64,000 bases of DNA from Flavobacterium sp. (GCF_027531705.1 NZ_JAPZSP010000008.1:62001-126000); one strand, 5' to 3'. Numbered from the stretch's first letter, positions 40,779-49,023 are shown. The notes: a model not told the origin generated them from the sequence alone. Translations and numbers: made by a program.

Positions 40779-42839
40779 TTATTTTGAATTAGTTGTTAGA
40801 ATATCAAACAAAATATTGGACGCTTCAATAATTTGTATATTTTGTTTGATTGCTTTTATTTTTTCTTTGTTCAAATTCAATAAAAATTCATCTTTTTGTA
40901 TAAGATTATTGTCATAAGCTGTCGGTTGAATTGCAATTTCAACTTCTTTTTTTGAAAAATCTTCCACTTGTTTCCATAATGAATTTATTTTTTGAACTTG
41001 ATTGAAAACAGTATCCAAATTCAATTTCAAATTCGGAAATTTATCATCGTACAACTTATTAATTTCAACATTTAGATTAGAAATTTCTTTGATGTATGAA
41101 TTGCTATTTAATCTTTCTTGGCTTTTATCTAAAATACTTTGTTTGTTGCTAAAATCGAATTTTTTGAACTTCGCATTTTTCTTGATAAAATCATTTTCAA
41201 TTGCTGTTATATTGGTTTTTTCTCTTGGAACTTGCTTGTCAAAAAGTGTAGGAATAGCAACATCTGGCACAATACCAATATTTTGATTAGTTTGCCCTGT
41301 AATTCTATAAAATTCTTCGATAGTTAATTTTACAAACGACTCATTATCATACGTTATAGGATAAATTCGTTGCATGCTTGCTTTACCATAAGTTGTGCTA
41401 CCAACAATGATTGCACGGTCATAATCTTGAATGGCATTGGTGAAAAATTCGCTTGCAGAAGCTGAAAAACCATTTACCAAAACAACAATTGGTTCGTTAT
41501 AATAAACACCAACTGGAGCTGTTTTTACCACTTCAAATTTTCGTTCTCTATCCGCCATAATGGCAATTGGTCCTTTTTTGATAAAAGTTTGTGTTAGACG
41601 AATAGCTTCACCCATAGAACCACCACCATTATTTTGTAAATCGAGTACCAAACCAGTAACCTTGTCATTTTTTAATTTCGAAATTTCTTCCAAAACATCG
41701 TCCGTTACGTTAGAAAGCCCATCTTCAAAAGTGGAATAGAAACTTGGGATTTTGATATAACCCATTTTTGTTCCATCTTTTTCGATGATCATGCTGTAAA
41801 CATTGTTTTCAAAGTCTTTTAGCAATTCTTTAGACAATTCAATTGTATAAACTTCACCACTTTTTTTACGAAAAGTAAATTCCGCTTTTTTGATTTCGCC
41901 CGATGTAAAAACTTCTTCAATTTTCTTTATTGATGAACATGCAATTGTAAATTCATCTTCTTTAACCTTAACTTTTACAACCGTATCTCCATTGCTGATT
42001 TTTTCCAATTTGTAAGCTTCACTTCCTGTAATAACTTCATCTACAGTTAATACATTATCATCTGACAGCGAAATTTGAATACCAAAACTATAATTGTCGG
42101 AACTTACAGTCGATAAAAATTGGGATTTTTCAGAAGGCGAAAAATAATCGGTATGTGGATCAAAATAGGTGCAAAATGTTGAGAAAAATAACGATTCAAA
42201 TTCTTTTTCAGAAAGCGTATAGTCAGAAGTTTTGCATTCGTACGATTCTATGATTTTATTTTTTGAATTGGTTGCAATTTTATCAAAATTGGCAATAATG
42301 GAATCTTTATTGGTGCTAACTTCTGAAATGTCTCTTAAAACATTGAACAGCACTCTTTTTTGATAAACATATTTTAAATCTTTTTCATCTTTAGAATAAG
42401 GAAAAGTTTTATTCGAAAAAATAATGGAATCTTTGCTAGAAAAAGCAAATGGTTCAGCTTTAATTTCGGCAATTATTTTACTAAATCGATCAATACTTTT
42501 AGAATAGCAAGTATAGAATTCTTTCAGAAAACCGCAATTTAACTTTTTGATGTTATCATCAATGTTTTGCCTGTTTTTCTTTAGTTCCTCAACTTCAGGA
42601 GCAAGAAATAAAATGGTGTTTTCGTCTAATTTTTCTAAAAAAGTGTCGAAAACATAAACCGATAAACTATCATCTATCGGTTTAGGTTTATAATGATTTT
42701 CTTGAATGAGTTTATTAATCTGCAATAAAGTTCTACACGCATTTTTATCGCTTTGTGCATATGAAATATATGAGCATGTAAATAATATAATAAGTGCGAT
42801 ATGCTGTTTAAAAAAAATAGAATTAAAATGCATAGCCAA
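40779..42839 (-). CDS. S41 family carboxy-terminal-processing protease, copy 1
   Basis: 686 residues with signal peptide ('HIALIILFTCSYISYAQ'). Same architecture as its neighbour: N-terminal helical domain, PDZ ('YSFGIQISLSDDNVLTVDEV') and S41 domain. Catalytic Ser is in 'NGFSASASEFF', Lys in 'GSTTYGKASMQ', and 'LQNNGGGSMGEA' is present. The start codon overlaps the end of the upstream barrel-protein gene by 17 nt, so translation is coupled. Residue 3 Met (42833) is an alternative start. Tandem duplication with later divergence is inferred. Confidence 0.91.
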   Translation of the reverse strand: MAMHFNSIFFKQHIALIILFTCSYISYAQSDKNACRTLLQINKLIQENHYKPKPIDDSLSVYVFDTFLEKLDENTILFLAPEVEELKKNRQNIDDNIKKLNCGFLKEFYTCYSKSIDRFSKIIAEIKAEPFAFSSKDSIIFSNKTFPYSKDEKDLKYVYQKRVLFNVLRDISEVSTNKDSIIANFDKIATNSKNKIIESYECKTSDYTLSEKEFESLFFSTFCTYFDPHTDYFSPSEKSQFLSTVSSDNYSFGIQISLSDDNVLTVDEVITGSEAYKLEKISNGDTVVKVKVKEDEFTIACSSIKKIEEVFTSGEIKKAEFTFRKKSGEVYTIELSKELLKDFENNVYSMIIEKDGTKMGYIKIPSFYSTFEDGLSNVTDDVLEEISKLKNDKVTGLVLDLQNNGGGSMGEAIRLTQTFIKKGPIAIMADRERKFEVVKTAPVGVYYNEPIVVLVNGFSASASEFFTNAIQDYDRAIIVGSTTYGKASMQRIYPITYDNESFVKLTIEEFYRITGQTNQNIGIVPDVAIPTLFDKQVPREKTNITAIENDFIKKNAKFKKFDFSNKQSILDKSQERLNSNSYIKEISNLNVEINKLYDDKFPNLKLNLDTVFNQVQKINSLWKQVEDFSKKEVEIAIQPTAYDNNLIQKDEFLLNLNKEKIKAIKQNIQIIEASNILFDILTTNSK

Positions 42840-43365
42840 TTCCTAAATTGAATCTTAGAAATTTAGGTAGCAATACCAAGCCAGAATTTTCATTATCAAA
42901 TTCATTAATTTCATTTATTGGTAAAATTATATTGCCTCCAATGGCTATATCTAAAGTTAAATTTGTTTTCTCATTTTCTAATAAAAAAAACTGATAGCCA
43001 CCTAATCCTCCAATTCCAACAACCTCTATTTTATTATCAATGTTATAAACTTGGCGATCAAATTTTATATAATTTAAAACAGGAGCAGCAATGTAAAATC
43101 CATTTAATTTTCTTTGGTTAAAAATATAGTTACGCATCCTATATTCTATTCCTAATTGATTGTATTTTTGGTGACTGTCAAAAGAAGGCGCTTTGCCTGT
43201 TAAGATTACAAATTCATGACCAGTATTCCCTTTTTTATTTGAAAATTCAGCGCTAATTTCAATTCCGTTTAAAGGAATCATGAGGGCGTTGATTTTTAAA
43301 ACTTTATTTTGAGAGTAGGAAGTTAAATAAAACAGAGTTAGTATAGTTGATAAATAGCTTTTCAT
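42823..43365 (-). CDS. Small secreted outer-membrane beta-barrel-like protein
   Basis: 180 residues with signal peptide (1-18, 'LSTILTLFYLTSYSQ'). The rest alternates in beta-strand fashion ('LKINALMIPLNGIEISAEFS', 'LTLDIAIGGNIILPI') and ends in 'FLRFNLGIGYAF' with a terminal Phe, the classic outer-membrane signal. About eight strands would fit. Its stop overlaps the S41 start, so it may be a partner or substrate of the proteases. gcvT ends the unit upstream, 4 nt away. No family recognised. Confidence 0.72.
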   Translation of the reverse strand: MKSYLSTILTLFYLTSYSQNKVLKINALMIPLNGIEISAEFSNKKGNTGHEFVILTGKAPSFDSHQKYNQLGIEYRMRNYIFNQRKLNGFYIAAPVLNYIKFDRQVYNIDNKIEVVGIGGLGGYQFFLLENEKTNLTLDIAIGGNIILPINEINEFDNENSGLVLLPKFLRFNLGIGYAF

Positions 43366-43369
43366 GTAA

Positions 43370-44452
43370 TTACTTTTTATAGAATGGCATTTTTACAACC
43401 TTAGCTGCAATTTTTTTATCTCTGATGAGAATGTAAATTTCAGAATCTACAGCTGAAAATTCAGTTTTTACATAACCCATTCCAATTGCTTTTCCAAGAC
43501 TTGGTGCTTGCGTTCCCGAAGTTACGATTCCGATGTTATTTCCGTTTTCATCTACAATTTCGTAGTCATGACGAGGAATTCCTCTATCAACCATCTCAAA
43601 ACCAACTAATTTACGAGAAACACCAGCTTCTTTTTGAGCTTTTAAGTTAGCAGAATTAGTAAATTCTTTATTGAATTTGGTAATCCAACCCAAACCAGCT
43701 TCTAATGGAGAAGTTGTATCGTTGATGTCATTTCCGTACAAACAGAATCCCATTTCTAAACGCAAAGTATCACGAGCAGCAAGACCAATTGGCTTGATTC
43801 CGAAAGCTGCACCAGCTTCAAAAACTTTGTTCCAAACTTGTTCAACTTCTGAATTTTTGCAATAAATTTCAAATCCACCAGAACCTGTATAACCAGTTGC
43901 CGAAATAATTACATGCTCAATTCCAGCAAAATCAGCTACTTCAAAATGATAATATTTGATAGCAGACAAATCAATTGATGTCAATGATTGCATAGCTTCA
44001 ACTGCTTTTGGTCCTTGAATAGCTAGTAATGAATAATCGTCAGAAAGGTTTTTCATTTCAACACCCAAATCGTTGTGTTTTGAAATCCAATTCCAATCTT
44101 TCTCAATATTTGAAGCATTTACGACAAGTAAATATTGCTCTTCTTTTATTTTATAAACAATTAAATCATCTACAATTCCGCCATCAGCATTAGGAAGACA
44201 AGAATATTGTGCTTTTCCAATTTCAAGTACTGCAGCATCATTAGAAGTTACTTTTTGTATCAAAGCAAGCGCATTTTCGCCAGTCAAAAGAAATTCTCCC
44301 ATGTGCGAAACATCAAAAACGCCTACTGCATTACGAACGGTTTCGTGTTCTGCGTTTACGCCTTCATATTGAACAGGCATATTGTAACCTGCAAACGGAA
44401 CCATTTTTGCTCCTAAACCTTCGTGAATGTGTGCTAATGCTGTATTTTTCAT
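43370..44452 (-). CDS. gcvT: Glycine cleavage system T protein (aminomethyltransferase)
   Basis: 360 residues, normal length. '[15 protein letters not shown]', '[11 protein letters not shown]' (with the catalytic Asp), '[11 protein letters not shown]' and '[19 protein letters not shown]' are diagnostic. It transfers the methylene group from aminomethyl-lipoyl H protein to tetrahydrofolate, releasing ammonia. No gcvH, gcvP or glycine riboswitch is visible nearby. The barrel and S41 genes follow closely, an apparently fortuitous operon. Confidence 0.96.
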   Translation of the reverse strand: MKNTALAHIHEGLGAKMVPFAGYNMPVQYEGVNAEHETVRNAVGVFDVSHMGEFLLTGENALALIQKVTSNDAAVLEIGKAQYSCLPNADGGIVDDLIVYKIKEEQYLLVVNASNIEKDWNWISKHNDLGVEMKNLSDDYSLLAIQGPKAVEAMQSLTSIDLSAIKYYHFEVADFAGIEHVIISATGYTGSGGFEIYCKNSEVEQVWNKVFEAGAAFGIKPIGLAARDTLRLEMGFCLYGNDINDTTSPLEAGLGWITKFNKEFTNSANLKAQKEAGVSRKLVGFEMVDRGIPRHDYEIVDENGNNIGIVTSGTQAPSLGKAIGMGYVKTEFSAVDSEIYILIRDKKIAAKVVKMPFYKK

Positions 44453-44536
44453 TGTTTGTTTGTGTATAGTGTTTGTGTGGCTAAATTATTGAATATTTAT
44501 GAAATAAAAAAACCAGTGTTTATATTGAATTTAATA

Positions 44537-44604
44537 GACTGAATTAACTTCGTTTTTCCAGAATGAGCTCCGTAGTGGTAATGAAAAGTCTTTTTCTATC
44601 AGAG
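44537..44604. repeat. 68-nt direct repeat, unit 1
   Basis: Begins GACTGAATTAACTTCG and ends TTTCTATCAGAG. It differs from unit 2 (44663-44730) at five positions by eye. The two lie 126 nt apart, start to start, in the gap between gcvT and tRNA-Arg. Both units are open in one minus-strand frame. Confidence 0.8.
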
Positions 44605-44662
44605 TTTTTTATTTTTAAGTTTTTTACGAATTGGATTTTGTATTCAATTTATTTGTTATTTT

Positions 44663-44730
44663 GACTGGATTAACTTCGTTATTCCAGAATAAGCACCGTA
44701 GTGGTAATGAAAAGTCTTTTTCAATCAGAG
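44663..44730. repeat. 68-nt direct repeat, unit 2
   Basis: Begins GACTGGATTAACTTCG and ends TTTCAATCAGAG, 63 of 68 positions equal to unit 1. It leads straight into the long inverted repeat at 44740. Confidence 0.8.
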
Positions 44731-44739
44731 ATTGAAAAA

Positions 44740-44805
44740 CTTTTTTTGTGACTATTTTTTTTTTTTTTGAGTAAACTCAATATTAAAAAATAGCCACAAA
44801 AAAAG
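44740..44805. repeat. Long perfect-but-one inverted repeat with nested hairpin
   Basis: Arms at 44740-44760 and 44785-44805 are complementary at 20 of 21 positions (one A.C mismatch). The loop contains a nested TTGAG-TAAA-CTCAA hairpin (44767-44780). Could form a cruciform or RNA hairpin beside the tRNA terminator. Confidence 0.75.
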
Positions 44806-44828
44806 CTCTGATGGGAATCAGAGCTTTT
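44801..44828 (-). terminator. Terminator downstream of tRNA-Arg
   Basis: AGCTCTGAT (44804-44812) pairs with ATCAGAGCT (44817-44825). On the minus strand it is followed by a T-run, 10 nt beyond the tRNA 3' end. Confidence 0.8.
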
Positions 44829-44838
44829 CATTCTTAAG

Positions 44839-44912
44839 TGACCTCGACTGGATTCAAACCAGTAACCTTCTGAGCCGTAATCAGATGCGCTATTCAGTTG
44901 CGCCACGAGGCC
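44839..44912 (-). tRNA. tRNA-Arg (anticodon ACG)
   Basis: 74 nt on the minus strand, 5' end GGCCTCGTGGCGCAACTG. The acceptor arm GGCCTCG pairs with CGAGGTC (one G.U) and ends in discriminator A; the CCA is not encoded. The anticodon loop TTACGGC sits between CTGA and TCAG, giving ACG. The T arm is ACTGG-TTTGAAT-CCAGT. It reads CGN arginine codons after A34 is converted to inosine. A terminator follows. Confidence 0.95.
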
Positions 44913-44981
44913 TTTTTGTGGGTGCAAATATAGTTATAATTGCTTAACTTGCAAACCAAAATTAATTTTAAAGTAAAAAAA

Positions 44982-45494
44982 ATGCCACTTAAAAAATACA
45001 TCCGTGATATTCAGGATTTTCCGAAGCCTGGAATAGGTTTTAAAGACATAACTCCATTGCTAATTGACCCAATTGCGCGTAAAGAAACGTTAGATTTATT
45101 ACTTTCAACAATCAAAAATCAGAAAATAGACAAGGTAAAAGGAGTAGAGAGCAGAGGTTTTTTCTTCGGAATTTTATTAGCTGAAGCTTTAAATGCTGGT
45201 TTTATTCCAGTAAGAAAGCCAAATAAATTGCCATACGAAACCATTTCTGCCGATTATGATTTAGAATATGGTACCGATACTTTAGAAATTCACATTGACG
45301 CCATTAAAAAAGGCGAAAGAGTTTTAATTCATGATGATGTTTTAGCAACTGGTGGAACTGCAAAAGCGGTTTGCGAATTGGTGGAACGATTAGGTGGTGA
45401 AATTGTTCAATGCAATTTCTTGATGGAATTAAGTTTCTTAAACGGAAGAGAAAAATTAGGAAGCAAAAATATTTTCGCAGCCATAACGTACTAA
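44982..45494 (+). CDS. apt: Adenine phosphoribosyltransferase
   Basis: 170 residues from the ATG at 44982; an earlier frame-open start at 44940 adds only unconserved residues. 'YIRDIQDFPKPGIGFKDITP' opens the enzyme, and 'VLIHDDVLATGGTAKA' is the PRPP loop. It salvages adenine to AMP using PRPP. Divergent from tRNA-Arg across about 70 nt. Its stop codon overlaps the end of a small convergent gene. Confidence 0.95.
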   Translation: MPLKKYIRDIQDFPKPGIGFKDITPLLIDPIARKETLDLLLSTIKNQKIDKVKGVESRGFFFGILLAEALNAGFIPVRKPNKLPYETISADYDLEYGTDTLEIHIDAIKKGERVLIHDDVLATGGTAKAVCELVERLGGEIVQCNFLMELSFLNGREKLGSKNIFAAITY

Positions 45495-45631
45495 TTGATT
45501 GCTCGGCACGTTACATAATAACGCCAACCAATAATAGCCATTTGCCATTTTTTTGCTTTGGCTAGATCCAATTGTTGTTTGGTAAAACTAGGCAGAATTA
45601 GTTTGTTTAGTTTTGCTAAAAGTTTAAACAT
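45491..45631 (-). CDS. 46-residue conserved-looking basic protein
   Basis: Reads 'MFKLLAKLNKLILPSFTKQQ', then 'LDLAKAKKWQMAIIGWRYYV' and 'TCRAIN'. It has the look of a small protein I recall from many flavobacteria, often labelled SsrA-binding protein without good reason. Strongly basic N-terminal half, hydrophobic 'MAIIGWRYYV' near the end. Its stop overlaps the apt stop. Function unknown. Confidence 0.6.
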   Translation of the reverse strand: MFKLLAKLNKLILPSFTKQQLDLAKAKKWQMAIIGWRYYVTCRAIN

Positions 45632-45656
45632 TGTAAAGTTTTTTACAAAAATAGAA

Positions 45657-45686
45657 AAGACTACTCAATTTAAGTAGTCTTTTTTA
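45657..45686. terminator. Hairpin terminator between the small gene and the MITE-like element
   Basis: AAGACTACT (45657-45665) pairs with AGTAGTCTT (45673-45681), followed by a T-run on the plus strand, so it is best placed to end apt transcripts. Confidence 0.75.
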
Positions 45687-45692
45687 GTTATT

Positions 45693-45896
45693 AACGTGAG
45701 TTAGATATAAAACCAAAAAAATATTCACCTTTTTACAAGAATTGCACAAATTGACACGAATTGAAGATGAAATAATTACACCAATTGAATCTGATAAATC
45801 AGATTTTAATTCGTGAAATTTAAAAATTAAAATATATTTCGTGTAAATTCGAGCAATTCGTGTTTAATTTTAAATAGCTTATATCGAACTCACGTT
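45693..45896. repeat. MITE-like palindromic element, copy B
   Basis: A 204-nt segment with terminal inverted repeats AACGTGAGTTAGATATAA and TTATATCGAACTCACGTT (17 of 18 matched). TATT lies directly outside both ends (45689-45692 and 45897-45900), a possible 4-bp target duplication. It carries the same ACGAATT arms and central AATCTGA-TAAA-TCAGATT hairpin as copy A. No ORF. Confidence 0.8.
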
Positions 45897-45913
45897 TATT
45901 AACAAATCAGAGA

Positions 45914-47542
45914 TTAATTATTGTTCTTTTTATCTCGTAAAGCTTCTCTCTCCGCATCTTGTTTGTCTCTTAAAGCTTCTTGGTAATTCTCCATTTTTTC
46001 GTTGAAAACTTCCATTTCAGCTTCAAATTTTCTCATTTTTGCTTCAAATGCTGACATATCTGGTTGCATAGCTGCCATTTTTTTGGAGTAAGCTTCCATT
46101 TGTGCTTCATATTTTTTTATTTCATCACTATTTTCCCATGCCTTAGCAAATTTTTCCATTTCTAACTCATATCGTTTCCAAGCTTTGGTATCGTTTGGAT
46201 CAGTTGGAATTTTAACATTTGGTGTTTCAGGAAATTCAGGTGCTTCTGGAGCTTCTGGCATTTCAGCCATTTCAGGAGCCTCTGGTGCTTCAGGTGCTTC
46301 GGGCATTTCAGGAAAATCTGCGTATGCAACAGCATCAAAATAACTTTCGCCATCATTTGAACTAAAGTTTAGTGTGGAAACTCCATTTTTTTCTTTTCTA
46401 GCTATGAATTTAAATGGTTCAATCGGTTCGTCACTTTCAACGATATGATTTCCGTTCGTGTCTTTATGATTGTTCCAAATGGCAGTAATACTTGTAATTT
46501 CGCTTTTTGAATTACGTTTTACATTTTTAAATTCCATTTGGATACCATACTGTTTCTTTAATGTTTTTGAAATTTCTTTCAATTCTTTGTCGCCAGTATT
46601 TTTGTCAATAATAGCTTCAGTTGTAACTTCATAAGTAGTTTTTTCAACTGTCGATTTATTTTCTTTTTCTTGTGCTTGTACTTTTATTTGAAATAAAAAT
46701 ACAAATCCGACCAATGCTGGAATGATTAAGAAATACTTCCAAGAATTTACTTTTTTTGATTGATTTTTGTTTAACATAACAATTCGTTTTTTGATTAATG
46801 ATTGATAAAAATTATTGGTAATCGGAAAGCAATGTTGATCAGTCACTACTTTCAAAAGCGTAAGCTGGTACACTTTTTTGTCTTCTATATTTTGAATTGC
46901 TTTTTGGTCAGCAATGAATTCTAAATTTTGTAAAATCGCTTTTTTGTATAACCAAACAAACGGATTGAACCAAAAAACGGAGCAAAATAATTTTGCAAGT
47001 AAAACATCAATTGAATGCTTCTCACGACTGTGCACTTTTTCATGATTTAAAATAGTGTTTAGTTCAGTTTCCGAATATTTATTTGAATTAAAAACAATGT
47101 ATTTGAAAAATGAAAATGGATTAATTTCTTCTTTTACATCAACTAGCGCAAATGGTTTATTTACAATAACTTGCTTCTTATTTAAAAACTGAAATAAAGA
47201 AAGCAAATGTGTCAAAATTCGGAAGACTAAAAACAAACCAATTATGCCGTAAACTATCCAACCAATTTGCATCCAATCAATCGTTTCAGTAGGAGTAATG
47301 GCTTGAATTGGAGATTTTAAATTCGTATTTATTGGATGAAAAGTTGCAATAGGTTTTGGTTCGACAAAAATGATTTTGGTTATAAAAAATAAAGGTAAGA
47401 CAGCAGATGTTAGTAATCCACTTACTAGAAACCAACGATTACTTGTAAAAAAAGTTTCTTTTTGCATAAACAAAATATACGCCAAGTAGAACATTGCAAG
47501 CAAACCACTTGATTTCAATAAGTAAATTAGTAGTGCGTCCAT
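45914..47542 (-). CDS. BlaR1-like M56 family metallopeptidase/sensor
   Basis: 542 residues. Membrane segments at about 5-25, 37-58, 92-114 and 269-289. The zinc site HEKVH is at 167-171 with downstream Glu208 ('NLEFIADQ'). The periplasmic part starts near 290 and contains 'NVKRNSKSEITSI' (340-352), a Pro-Glu-Ala repeat tract at 411-442, and a charged coiled-coil tail to 542. In BlaR1/MecR1 the protease domain acts after ligand sensing and leads to loss of the repressor. No penicillin-binding domain is present, so the signal is not a beta-lactam. Starts 3 nt after the BlaI-like gene. Confidence 0.88.
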   Translation of the reverse strand: MDALLIYLLKSSGLLAMFYLAYILFMQKETFFTSNRWFLVSGLLTSAVLPLFFITKIIFVEPKPIATFHPINTNLKSPIQAITPTETIDWMQIGWIVYGIIGLFLVFRILTHLLSLFQFLNKKQVIVNKPFALVDVKEEINPFSFFKYIVFNSNKYSETELNTILNHEKVHSREKHSIDVLLAKLFCSVFWFNPFVWLYKKAILQNLEFIADQKAIQNIEDKKVYQLTLLKVVTDQHCFPITNNFYQSLIKKRIVMLNKNQSKKVNSWKYFLIIPALVGFVFLFQIKVQAQEKENKSTVEKTTYEVTTEAIIDKNTGDKELKEISKTLKKQYGIQMEFKNVKRNSKSEITSITAIWNNHKDTNGNHIVESDEPIEPFKFIARKEKNGVSTLNFSSNDGESYFDAVAYADFPEMPEAPEAPEAPEMAEMPEAPEAPEFPETPNVKIPTDPNDTKAWKRYELEMEKFAKAWENSDEIKKYEAQMEAYSKKMAAMQPDMSAFEAKMRKFEAEMEVFNEKMENYQEALRDKQDAEREALRDKKNNN

Positions 47543-47545
47543 AAC

Positions 47546-47902
47546 TTATTTCTTTTCGATTATTGCTATAATTTCTCTTAATTCTTCTGCCGATATTTTT
47601 TGTTCTTCGGCAAAGAATGACACCATATTTTTATATGAATTATCAAAATAGTTCTCGATTGCTGTATTCATGAAACGTTTTCTGTATTCTTCCATTTTTA
47701 CAATCGGATAATATTGATGTGTATTTCCGAAGGCATTATAACTTACAAATCCTTTTTCTTCTAAATTTCTTATAATGGTTGAAAGTGTGTTGTAATGCGG
47801 TTGATCTTCTTTGATTTCTGCCATGACTTCTTTTACAAACGCTTTTCTAAGACGCCATAAAATTTGCATGATTTCTTCTTCTTTATTTGTTAACTTTTGC
47901 AT
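47546..47902 (-). CDS. BlaI/MecI/CopY family repressor
   Basis: 118 residues from the ATG at 47902; 10 upstream codons are open but overlap the operator region. The winged helix 'QKLTNKEEEIMQILWRLRKA' and 'HYNTLSTIIRNLEEKGFVSY' fits the family, followed by a dimerisation helix. It represses its own operon with the M56 protease downstream. Three matching dyads lie just upstream of the start. Confidence 0.92.
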   Translation of the reverse strand: MQKLTNKEEEIMQILWRLRKAFVKEVMAEIKEDQPHYNTLSTIIRNLEEKGFVSYNAFGNTHQYYPIVKMEEYRKRFMNTAIENYFDNSYKNMVSFFAEEQKISAEELREIIAIIEKK

Positions 47903-47930
47903 GATTAAAATTTTACTGTGACAAACATAC

Positions 47931-47986
47931 AACTATATTTTTAGTTACAAAACTATTTTTATAGTTATTTAACTATTTTTTAAGTT
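47931..47986 (-). promoter_or_regulatory. Triple operator array for the BlaI-like repressor
   Basis: AACTA-N6-TAGTT at 47931-47946 and 47951-47966, plus a third AACTA-N6-AAGTT at 47971-47986. The units repeat every 20 bp exactly, about two helical turns, so all face the same side of the DNA. They lie 29-84 nt upstream of the repressor start codon. Confidence 0.7.
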
Positions 47987-48001
47987 TAGTAATGTTTTGG
48001 T

Positions 48002-48038
48002 AATAAAAAAACCATTCTGAATTTGAATGGTTTCTTTT
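48002..48038 (-). terminator. Terminator after the secreted coiled-coil protein gene
   Basis: AACCATTC (48010-48017) pairs with GAATGGTT (48025-48032), with a T-run on the minus strand. It separates this gene from the blaI-blaR1-like operon. Confidence 0.75.
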
Positions 48039-48045
48039 GATTTTA

Positions 48046-48978
48046 TTATGCTTTCTGCGTTTTGAGGGAGGATTTTGCTTTCTCCAATTCTTTTTTGGCT
48101 TTTTGCATTTCTTCTTTAGCTTTTAACATTTCCTCTTTGGCTTTGAGCATTTCGTCTTTTGTTTTTTCTAAATCGTCATCATTTGATTTAAAATCTCTTT
48201 CAATTTTAATTTTGTCACCTTTTGAATTAGGAAACATATTTTGCATTCGTTCCATTTGTTCTTTGATGTTATCCATCGAATCTGAATCGAAATTGAAATT
48301 GAAACTTTGTCCGTTTCCTAAACCTTCAATACGATTATTTTTTTTGATTTCTTCAATTTCTTCTTGTGTATAATCTTCTGCTCCTTCAGTTACTTCGCCA
48401 TCTTCAATAACAAGTGGTTTTTTTCCGTCTTTTTTGATAATAATTTTCGATTTTGATTGTCCAAATGATTGTCCGTCAGGAAAACTAAAGTTGAATTTTT
48501 GAGGTTGTAAACTATCATTATCAAAGTTAAAATTGAATTGTTTCATTCTATCACCACCAAAATTATTGAAGAAATCATTGCTTGCAATCATATCATTTCC
48601 AGATGGTTGTCCAAATCCAACTTCGTTACCTTGTTTGTAAAATTTAATTGTATTTATCGGGTTGAGATTATCCAATTGCATTGAACCTTTGTTTCCATGC
48701 TTGTCAAAATACTCCATTTTTATGGCAGTAATTTCACCTTTTGAATTTCTTTTAACATTAGAATATTTAATTGTTACACCATGCTCAGCAAGCGCTTTGA
48801 TATCGTCTTTCATTTCGCTTTCTGGTGTGTTTTTGTTCCAAGTCATATAAATATTGTCTTTGGAAGCATTGTCATTATTCCAGGAAAATTTATTTCCTTG
48901 AGCTAGCAAATTTGACTGAAATAAAAAGGCAAAAGCCACTAGTAAAGTCAGTTTTAAACTATTTTTTCTGAGTAACAT
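48046..48978 (-). CDS. Secreted protein sharing a motif with the adjacent M56 sensor
   Basis: 310 residues with signal peptide (1-27, 'LLVAFAFLFQSNLLAQ'). Residues 60-95 ('IKALAEHGVTIKYSNVKRNS', then 'KGEITAIKMEY') parallel residues 324-355 of the downstream BlaR1-like protein. A low-complexity Asn/Phe/Asp middle is followed by a coiled coil at about 275-306 built from repeated 'EEMLKAK' units. Location periplasmic. It may be a ligand-binding partner or a decayed paralogue of the sensor domain. No family recognised. Confidence 0.7.
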   Translation of the reverse strand: MLLRKNSLKLTLLVAFAFLFQSNLLAQGNKFSWNNDNASKDNIYMTWNKNTPESEMKDDIKALAEHGVTIKYSNVKRNSKGEITAIKMEYFDKHGNKGSMQLDNLNPINTIKFYKQGNEVGFGQPSGNDMIASNDFFNNFGGDRMKQFNFNFDNDSLQPQKFNFSFPDGQSFGQSKSKIIIKKDGKKPLVIEDGEVTEGAEDYTQEEIEEIKKNNRIEGLGNGQSFNFNFDSDSMDNIKEQMERMQNMFPNSKGDKIKIERDFKSNDDDLEKTKDEMLKAKEEMLKAKEEMQKAKKELEKAKSSLKTQKA

Positions 48979-49023
48979 AACCTGATGATTTAATTATTGA
49001 TTGATTTTATTTAAAATTTATAA

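Noticed and set aside
44453..44536. Glycine riboswitch upstream of gcvT
   Set aside because: No glycine aptamer core or tandem structure could be recognised in the leader.
44721..44927. 68-codon minus-strand ORF over the tRNA-Arg gene
   Set aside because: Its middle reads through the tRNA itself, a common false ORF; no real protein.
45914..47932. Beta-lactam resistance operon
   Set aside because: BlaI/BlaR1-like proteins are present, but there is no penicillin-binding sensor domain and no beta-lactamase gene.
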